A stretch of 9,327 bases of DNA. Origin: CAZTAR01 sp043813895. GTDB lineage: Bacteria > Planctomycetota > Phycisphaerae > UBA1845 > UTPLA1. The notes under the pieces were generated by a model that did not search any database, was not told where the DNA came from, and worked only from the letters and a program-made list of their open reading frames with translations. Positions 5,201-9,327 of this stretch are shown here, piece after piece. The stretch covers positions 1 to 9,327 of the forward strand of contig JBDRKQ010000129.1 of NCBI GenBank assembly GCA_043813895.1, written 5' to 3'. Each line of letters starts with the position of its first letter. Position 1 is the stretch's first letter. Both the position numbers and the translations under genes were made by a program.

Positions 5201-7721
5201 CACCTGCAGAGACCGTCAACGTGCCGTTGCCATGGAATCCGACATCTGTGAAGTCCCCGTAGGTCCACGTTGACCCACCGCCCGAGACCGCGAGCGATCC
5301 CTCGGCACCCTCGTTACCACCTACACGGCACCAGTCAGTAGAAAGCGACCCACCGTTGAGAATGGCCACTGCACCATTGCCACTATCGCCAACCGTCAGC
5401 GGCCCACTCACGGCCCAGGTTGAGCCAGAACCGTTGACGGTCGCGGTTGCCAAGCTCCCGGTTCCGCCAGCGATCACAGCGCTGTTGAGGAGCAAACTGG
5501 CGCCCTCAACGACCAGCGTTGCCGTGCTGTCCGCTGGCATGCAGAGCACGCCGTGTGACGGCGACGCGTCCAGCGTGCCGTTGTTGAGCGTGAGTGTGGC
5601 GTCGGCCAAATCGAACGGGGTGGAAGTTGGGCCGAGCACCGAGTAGGTGTAGCCGCCCAGGTCGAACGTGTAGTCGCCGTCACCGCCGGCGAGCAACCAG
5701 TCTGTAGCAGCATCTGCCGTGAAATCCACGGTGAACGTGCCACCGGTCATTATGAACGCGCGATCGTTGGCGTCTGGCATTACCCCTCCGTCCCAGTTGT
5801 TCGGATCGTGGAAACTCCCTCCGGCGGGATTACCCCAGAAGATGTCGTGAGCGTCACACTGGTCCGGTACGCCGTTGTCGTCCTGGTCACGATCTGTGCG
5901 CAACGTGAATCGCAGGGCCGTTGCGTCGAAGCCTCCGTCGAACGTGCTCCCGGGGGGGCCAACGAAGGTCACGAACCGCAGCGTGTCTCCGACGGACAAG
6001 GCAGTCGTCATGTCGAATGTAACCACCCCGGTTCCATCGAAGGGATCGTCTGCATTCACCTCATGATCCGACGAGATGGATGCACCGAACAGCGGGGCCG
6101 TGATGTCGGTGTTCACGAAAACGACGACGTCCACGCCATTCCCGGCGTAGCGGAAGTCGTTTGCCCGAGCAAATTGCCCCTGGATGTGGTACTCACCGGT
6201 GCTGGTCACATCATAGGCGACACAGGCGCCGGCGCTCGCGGCCCCCGATGAACCGTTCGACCCCGGGTGAACCCAAACGAAATCGCGGGCCGACTCATAC
6301 TGAACGTAGGGGTAGAAATGTGCCGCATCTTTGTGTGTGGGGCCTGCGAAGACAGCCGAGCCCGCGCCAAGCGACAGGGTTCCTGCGAAAGAGAGGTCCG
6401 CAATGTCTACGGTGCCCGGCACGGCCCCAGTTCGGTTGTCGCCGTATCGTTCGTATCGCAAATCGTTGACTTCTGGAACAACACAAAAGGCATCCTTCAG
6501 TTCCAGCATCGCATAAGATCCGAGCTCACACTCGTCCGGCAGGCTGTTGCCGTTGCAGTCCATGCTTGTGCCGTCTGCGATATCACACGCATCGCCGACA
6601 CCGTTGCCGTTACAGTCAGCGTCGCACAGCGCCGGAATGTCCGGCCCGATGCAACTGGCCGCATCACCTATCAACAACAACGTACCCGGCTCACGAGATG
6701 CCCCGGTAACATAGGACTCATCCCCACAGACAGAGTAAAGTGCCTCTCCGTCAGAATACCAGCCGAAGCGATTATCGTTGTTTCCAAGCTCGTCGTCGAT
6801 GCGCGATACGATCGTCCATTGCTCCAATGGATACCACTGTGACCCATCGGATACTTGGATGTCAGAATATCGCACGTTCGTTCGCCTACTGTCCAGTCCA
6901 CCACCGTTGAGTTCGAAATGCTCCTGTCCGAAGTTCAGCGGCGCCGTGGGGTCGATATACTCACAGTATTCGATGGGAAGATAGTACGTCGCGATGGACC
7001 GCAACGCGCCGTCGATGGTCGCCTTGCATTCCCACATCGCAAATGTCCCGGTCAGAGGCAGCCACTCCCCGCTTAGACCGCGTGTGAATTGTCCTGCCGG
7101 GTCTGTGACGATGCCGAATCGCTCGACGGACCATGTGACAACGATGGGGTCGGCTGGGCTGGGGACGCCGAGTATCGTGCGATTGTAGATGTTATTTCCA
7201 ACGTCACCAATTCCGTCCACATTCTCGAACACACGTCCGAAATACGGGAACGCCAGTGGGTCGGCATCGAGCTGTACGCCGTCTTGCAGGCCGGGCAGGA
7301 GGCTGGACCAATACAGATTCAGACCGGGCACGGCGCTGGGGATGCCAACGTAATCGTCATCGAAAACGTGATAGACATTCTGAATCGCGGTCGTGAAAGC
7401 CGGCGATCCTGACGATCCCACCATCTCAACGAAATGGAAATCCAGCCGCAGCAGAAAACCCGCCCCCGGGTTGCCTTCGTACTCCAGCATGGTGCTCGTC
7501 CACTCGATGGCGGTGAGATTCTCCTGGTGGAAGTTGATAGGCCCAACGCCGCAGCCGGCGGTGTTGATCGCCAGGGCCCGTTGTGCACCGATCACTAGGA
7601 CGACGAGGAACGCAATGAGCCCCGCAACATGTCCGATCGCACGAGACGGTGACTCGTTACCCAAGGACTGGATTTGGTTCACTGAGTTCGCAGGCGGTCT
7701 GTTAGACGTTTGGTTTCTCAT
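2247..7721 (-). CDS. giant secreted mosaic protein: T5SS/PEP-CTERM-associated repeats, Big-2-like, beta-propeller, dockerin-like tail
   Basis: This encodes 1824 residues. The ATG at 7721 follows a good ribosome binding site (GAGGAG, 9-nt spacer). Residues 1-51 form a signal peptide with a long N-region, a hydrophobic core (about 32-46) and a likely cleavage after ALA51, so the protein is exported. Residues 52-360 are an unrecognised region. Residues 366-399 and 610-623 carry thrombospondin-3-like calcium loops (CNGNGVGDAC, CNGNSLPDEC, DDNGVPDQC). Residues about 402-607 look like a beta-sandwich or carbohydrate-binding-type fold (tentative). Residues 626-700 open a beta-helix with a W-N-P/NNWDGG-like start, followed by seven 50-residue repeats (759-1108) and a closing cap (1109-1230). 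A Big-2-like Ig domain spans about 1235-1318, a seven-unit propeller 1324-1761 and a dockerin-like module 1763-1824. There is no outer-membrane barrel and no catalytic signature, so an adhesive or structural surface protein is the best guess. The gene is divergent from the ECF sigma/kinase pair, which might regulate it. Confidence 0.9.
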   Translation of the reverse strand: MRNQTSNRPPANSVNQIQSLGNESPSRAIGHVAGLIAFLVVLVIGAQRALAINTAGCGVGPINFHQENLTAIEWTSTMLEYEGNPGAGFLLRLDFHFVEMVGSSGSPAFTTAIQNVYHVFDDDYVGIPSAVPGLNLYWSSLLPGLQDGVQLDADPLAFPYFGRVFENVDGIGDVGNNIYNRTILGVPSPADPIVVTWSVERFGIVTDPAGQFTRGLSGEWLPLTGTFAMWECKATIDGALRSIATYYLPIEYCEYIDPTAPLNFGQEHFELNGGGLDSRRTNVRYSDIQVSDGSQWYPLEQWTIVSRIDDELGNNDNRFGWYSDGEALYSVCGDESYVTGASREPGTLLLIGDAASCIGPDIPALCDADCNGNGVGDACDIADGTSMDCNGNSLPDECELGSYAMLELKDAFCVVPEVNDLRYERYGDNRTGAVPGTVDIADLSFAGTLSLGAGSAVFAGPTHKDAAHFYPYVQYESARDFVWVHPGSNGSSGAASAGACVAYDVTSTGEYHIQGQFARANDFRYAGNGVDVVVFVNTDITAPLFGASISSDHEVNADDPFDGTGVVTFDMTTALSVGDTLRFVTFVGPPGSTFDGGFDATALRFTLRTDRDQDDNGVPDQCDAHDIFWGNPAGGSFHDPNNWDGGVMPDANDRAFIMTGGTFTVDFTADAATDWLLAGGDGDYTFDLGGYTYSVLGPTSTPFDLADATLTLNNGTLDASPSHGVLCMPADSTATLVVEGASLLLNSAVIAGGTGSLATATVNGSGSTWAVSGPLTVGDSGNGAVAILNGGSLSTDWCRVGGNEGAEGSLAVSGGGSTWTYGDFTDVGFHGNGTLTVSAGGQVSGQEGFIGSQETSVGTATVTGAGSTWTSSEYMCVGVMGEGHLDILDGGTVSAEWSRIGDWPTSVGEVTVDGAGSTWLHSTTMEIGTAGQGTLNIQNGGSVSNGWGIIANAAGSIGHVNVTGPGSNWTRTGPLHVGRVGEGTLTISNAGAVSGTWASVGDETTGVGTVTVSGAGSTWTNTGSVSIGAAGSGALTIESGGTVTAGLCRLGESAGSEGHVTVTGAGSTVTNTTEGAWSYIGNYGSGSLTVSDGGRWECPLLAISTFGTVSGNGTIEGDVSSVGLVEPGPLASTLTVEGNYDQYPGGTLRVELGGTQPGEFDKLVITGDSLLAGTLELFLLDGFDPQLGDSFEILTAASILDKFSTITGWDLGGGKIMYVDYSTTAATVRVDTVAGLDIVPAQAEIYLGFPLQLVAEAQLAVGGMTDVTWIAQWSSDDPAIASVDATGEVRGEAAGNTTIRASFGGFDAASPVEVMSLPGGTLATERVSISTASVQGDDASFGALDISAADGRFVTFYSLATNLVAGDTNGFNDVFVRDLDAGVTVRVSVDSSGSEADGHSFDPRISADGRFVTFYSYATNLVAGDTNATYDVFVHDRDTDDNGVFDELGGIKTVRVSVDSSGLAGDGPSYRPRISAGGRFVTFYSYATNLVAGDTNGAIDVFVHDRDADGNTVFDEPGGISTVRVSVDSTGAEPNGNSTYPNISADGRFVVFHSYATNLVAGDTNGAIDVFVHDRDVDDNGIFDEPGGIETTRVSVDSGGAEGDAASSYGYISGDGGMVAFLSNATNLIAEDTNPFRDVFVHDRQTGETRCVSVSSTGEQGTGDTGSASISADGRFVGFRSAADSLVPDDTNGESDVFRHDLVTGRTVRTSVSFSGGQSNGGSMWTALTEDGRTIVFQSDATNLVPFDTNAASDIFVRYDWPGDLDCDGDIDIDDVAPFVQALIDPDGYAAAFPGCHLDKADMDGDGNVNGNDIGAFIELLLDQ
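2250..2435 (-). other. dockerin-like C-terminal module of the secreted protein
   Basis: Residues 1763-1824 hold two Asp-rich loops, DLDCDGDIDIDD (1764-1775) and DMDGDGNVNGND (1802-1813). Each is followed by a hydrophobic helix-like stretch, and one Cys lies in the first loop (1767) and one between the loops (1796). The paired calcium loops with short helices are the dockerin type I pattern. In planctomycetes such tails are frequent on large exported proteins. The partner is unknown, and cell-surface attachment or protein-protein docking is inferred. Confidence 0.75.
2439..3752 (-). repeat. seven-unit beta-propeller repeat region
   Basis: Seven tandem units cover residues about 1324-1761 (starts near 1324, 1383, 1452, 1521, 1590, 1648 and 1706). 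The consensus is roughly RVSVDSxG ... ISADGRFVxFxSxATNLVAGDTNxxxDVFVHDR. Seven units match the usual blade number of a closed WD40/TolB-like (PD40) propeller. Units 2-4 are 69 residues, against 56-60 for the others, because each carries an extra D-x-D-x-NG-x-FDE-x-GGI loop that resembles a calcium site. This is a non-enzymatic binding scaffold by analogy. Confidence 0.8.
2955..3575 (-). repeat. three 207-bp tandem repeats encoding propeller units 2-4
   Basis: The units occupy 3575-3369, 3368-3162 and 3161-2955, each exactly 207 bp (69 codons). Units 3 and 4 share an uninterrupted 55-bp identical block (3010-3064 and 3217-3271) including synonymous positions. This points to recent duplication or gene conversion. 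Unit 2 is similar but more diverged. Confidence 0.85.
4398..5447 (-). repeat. seven 50-residue T5SS/PEP-CTERM-associated repeats
   Basis: Residues 759-1108 hold seven repeats with a 150-bp period. Units 1-6 are exactly 50 residues, and the seventh has a small shift after GAGSTVTN and a degenerate end. The consensus is about xVTVxGAGSTWT....VG..G.GTLTI..GG.VS.....IG.....SVG, which fits the TIGRFAM model named T5SS/PEP-CTERM-associated repeat. These form beta-helix rungs in exported proteins. Here they are followed by the typical helix cap (GNGTIEGDV, VEPG, then FDKLVITGDSLLAGTLELFL). Confidence 0.85.
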
Positions 7722-7868
7722 GCCTTTCTTCTCCTCAAGGGGCTTGCGTCAGACGTTTGAGGGAGAGAACGCCTCCCCCACGGGGGTACTTGTCGCCGTC
7801 ACCCTACCCAGCGATAATCGTCCCGGCACAGCGCACGTTTTCTTCGAGGTTTTGACGAGGATCTTTTC
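7722..7868. promoter_or_regulatory. divergent intergenic region between the secreted protein and ECF sigma genes
   Basis: These 147 bp must hold the promoters of both divergent genes. The visible elements are the two ribosome binding sites and a perfect short inverted repeat, CCCCC-AC-GGGGG, at 7775-7786. It lies about 55 bp upstream of the secreted protein start and about 83 bp upstream of the sigma start. I cannot identify convincing -35/-10 pairs by eye on either strand. The arrangement allows one regulator, possibly the adjacent sigma factor, to control both directions (inference). Confidence 0.45.
7731..7736 (-). promoter_or_regulatory. ribosome binding site of the secreted protein gene
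   Basis: Read on the - strand this is GAGGAG, nine bases before the ATG at 7721-7719. It supports that start and the long signal-peptide N-region. Confidence 0.7.
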
Positions 7869-8483
7869 ATGGGCGGGAACGACGAAGCATTCGGCAACCA
7901 AGACGAGGACGACCTTCTCGAAGCGCCCACGAACCTACCCGGCGGCCTCCCCGACGTGATGATCGCCGTTTACGACGAACTCCGGCGGATCGCGGCCAAC
8001 CAGCTTCGGCACGAGCGGGTCGGGCACACGTTGCAGACAACTGCCTTGGTGAACGAGGTTTACGTCCGGCTCTCTAACCGCGACGGCCAGGAGTGGTCCA
8101 GCAAGTCCGATTTCTGCGCGGCGGCTGCCCAGGCTATTCGGCGGGTCCTGATCGACCACGCCCGGGGCCGGCGGGCGGCGAAGCGGGGCGGGCCCGATGG
8201 CAAGCGCGTTGAGCTGGACGGGACCGTGCTGGCGATGCCAAAGCCGAATATCGACTTCCTGGACCTCGACGGGGCTCTTCAGCGGCTGGCAGCCTTGTCA
8301 GAGCGGCAGGCTCGCATCGTGGAACTGCGTTTCTTCGGCGGACTTTCTGAAGAAGAAACTGCGCTGGCCATGGGTGTTTCGCGCCGGACCGTACAGAACG
8401 ACTGGCGAGGCGCGCGCGCCTGGCTCCGCCGTGAGCTTGGTGGGAGTGGTCCACCTGGGACCAACTCGACCGTATCCGTATGA
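7869..8483 (+). CDS. ECF sigma factor, Sigma70_ECF / TIGR02999 type
   Basis: This is a 204-residue RNA polymerase sigma factor directing transcription of a specific regulon. Region 2 covers about residues 34-107 (YDELRRIAANQLRHER, HTLQTTALVNEVYVRL, then RRVLIDHARGRRAAKRGG), the hallmark of the TIGR02999 family. Region 4 covers about 134-190 (LQRLAALSERQARIVELRFFGGLSEEETA), with a helix-turn-helix around 158-182 (EEETALAMGVSRRTVQNDW) and a final WLRREL. The spacer has no region 3, as expected for ECF factors. The ATG at 7869 has a purine-rich GACGAGG eight bases upstream. It ends in ATGA shared with the kinase gene. No anti-sigma factor gene is visible. In planctomycetes this sigma family is often linked to Ser/Thr kinases, suggesting phosphorylation control, which is not shown here directly. 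Confidence 0.93.
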   Translation: MGGNDEAFGNQDEDDLLEAPTNLPGGLPDVMIAVYDELRRIAANQLRHERVGHTLQTTALVNEVYVRLSNRDGQEWSSKSDFCAAAAQAIRRVLIDHARGRRAAKRGGPDGKRVELDGTVLAMPKPNIDFLDLDGALQRLAALSERQARIVELRFFGGLSEEETALAMGVSRRTVQNDWRGARAWLRRELGGSGPPGTNSTVSV

Positions 8484-9327
8484 CACCAGAACAGCACGAG
8501 AAAGCGATGCAGGTCTTCAACGAGGCGGTGGGCCTCGCGGTTGAAGACCGCGCCGCCTTCGTGGACAACGCTTGCGGGGGCGACGCCATTGTGAAGGCCG
8601 AGGTGGACTCCCTGATGGCGCACGACGCTGGACCGGGGTCGGAGCTTGACTCGCCCGCACTTGGTTCGGATTTCGACCTGAACCGCATCGCGGAAACCAG
8701 ATCAGCGGAGCACGAACAGCCGCAACGCATCGGCCCTTATCGCATTCTGGACAAGCTTGGTGAGGGGGGTATGGGCATCGTCTACCTGGCTAAGCAGACC
8801 GAGCCCGTTCGGCGGCGGGTGGCGCTCAAGCTGATCAAGCCGGGGATGGACTCGCGGGAGGTGATCGCCCGGTTCGAGTCCGAGCGGCAAGCCCTCGCGA
8901 TGATGAGCCATCCGAATGTTGCCCGCGTGTTCGACGCCGGAGTCAGTGAGCAGGGTCGCCCGTACTTCGTGATGGAACTCGTCGAGGGTCTGCGCATCAC
9001 GGAGCATTGCGACCGGCACCGGCTGTCGATCGAGGAGCGCATCGACTTGTTTGTCCGTGTTTGCGAAGCCGTGCAGCACGCCCATCAAAAGGGGATTATC
9101 CACCGAGACCTGAAGCCCGGAAACATTCTGGTCGAGTGCAACGACGGAGTGGCCACGCCGAAGGTGATCGACTTCGGCGTCGCTAAGGCGATGGAGCAGC
9201 GGCTGACCGAGAAGACGCTGTTCACCCACCGGGGCCAACTCGTCGGCACGCCGGAGTACATGAGCCCGGAGCAGGCGGAGATGTCCGGGCAGGATATCGA
9301 TACGCGCAGCGATATCTACTCGCTGGG
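8480..9327 (+). CDS. Hanks-type Ser/Thr protein kinase, N-terminal part (runs off the window)
   Basis: The ATG at 8480 overlaps the sigma stop (ATGA), so translation is probably coupled. About 282 codons are present with no stop before the edge. Residues 1-84 are a leader with an acidic C-terminal half (DRAAFVDNACGGD near 23-35, EVDSLM near 41-46), typical of kinases linked to ECF sigma factors. The kinase domain starts at IGPYRILDKLGEGG (84-97). Seen motifs are the glycine loop GEGGMGIVYLA (94-104), the VALK lysine (117), a HPNVARVFDAG block (144-154), the catalytic loop HRDLKPGNIL (208-217, Asp210), DFG (231-233), GTPEYMSPEQA (256-266) and the start of the D-x-x-S-L helix (D278 to L282). 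All catalytic residues are intact. C-terminal sensor, transmembrane or TPR/WD40 domains would lie beyond the window. Confidence 0.93.
   Translation, partial: MTPEQHEKAMQVFNEAVGLAVEDRAAFVDNACGGDAIVKAEVDSLMAHDAGPGSELDSPALGSDFDLNRIAETRSAEHEQPQRIGPYRILDKLGEGGMGIVYLAKQTEPVRRRVALKLIKPGMDSREVIARFESERQALAMMSHPNVARVFDAGVSEQGRPYFVMELVEGLRITEHCDRHRLSIEERIDLFVRVCEAVQHAHQKGIIHRDLKPGNILVECNDGVATPKVIDFGVAKAMEQRLTEKTLFTHRGQLVGTPEYMSPEQAEMSGQDIDTRSDIYSL

Noticed and set aside
4398..5447. Type V autotransporter
   Set aside because: The beta-helix repeats suggest it, but the chain continues into Big-2-like, propeller and dockerin-like domains and has no C-terminal outer-membrane barrel.

Overview
The window looks like a piece of a Planctomycetota chromosome, possibly Phycisphaerae or a related uncultured lineage. 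This is inferred from three things read in the sequence. There is a giant secreted mosaic protein ending in a planctomycete-style dockerin-like domain. There is an ECF sigma factor of the Sigma70_ECF/TIGR02999 type overlapping a Hanks-type Ser/Thr kinase. There are also the DxDxNGxxDxC calcium-binding spacers common in this phylum. The DNA is GC-rich throughout. No rRNA, tRNA, CRISPR array or transposase gene was seen. || Layout. (1) Positions 1 to about 1200 hold no convincing protein gene. They are packed with strong hairpins, several completed by G-U wobbles only when read on the + strand, and I read them as a large structured RNA of unknown class. (2) Directly downstream on the same strand, at 1204-1836, is a 210-residue very basic protein of unknown function with a good ribosome binding site. 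The RNA and this protein together are the best candidate for an undescribed system here. (3) A short spacer with two small hairpins follows (1837-1949). (4) On the - strand, 2247-7721 encodes an 1824-residue secreted protein. It has a signal peptide, a unique N-terminal region, thrombospondin-3-like calcium loops, a beta-sandwich-like region, seven 50-residue T5SS/PEP-CTERM-associated repeats, a Big-2-like domain, a seven-unit beta-propeller and a dockerin-like tail. (5) Past its TGA stop, in the same reading frame, lies a second divergent dockerin-like domain (1950-2228, - strand). (6) A 147-bp divergent intergenic region (7722-7868) separates this gene from the ECF sigma factor (7869-8483, +). 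(7) The kinase (8480 to the window end, +) overlaps the sigma gene by ATGA and runs off the edge. || How the genes may work together. The sigma factor and kinase are almost certainly co-transcribed and translationally coupled. By analogy with planctomycete kinase-linked ECF sigma factors, the kinase probably controls the sigma factor. The divergent secreted protein is a plausible target or signal source, but that link rests on position only. The RNA/ORF unit at the left is on the opposite strand to the secreted protein gene and looks like an independent, possibly inserted, module.
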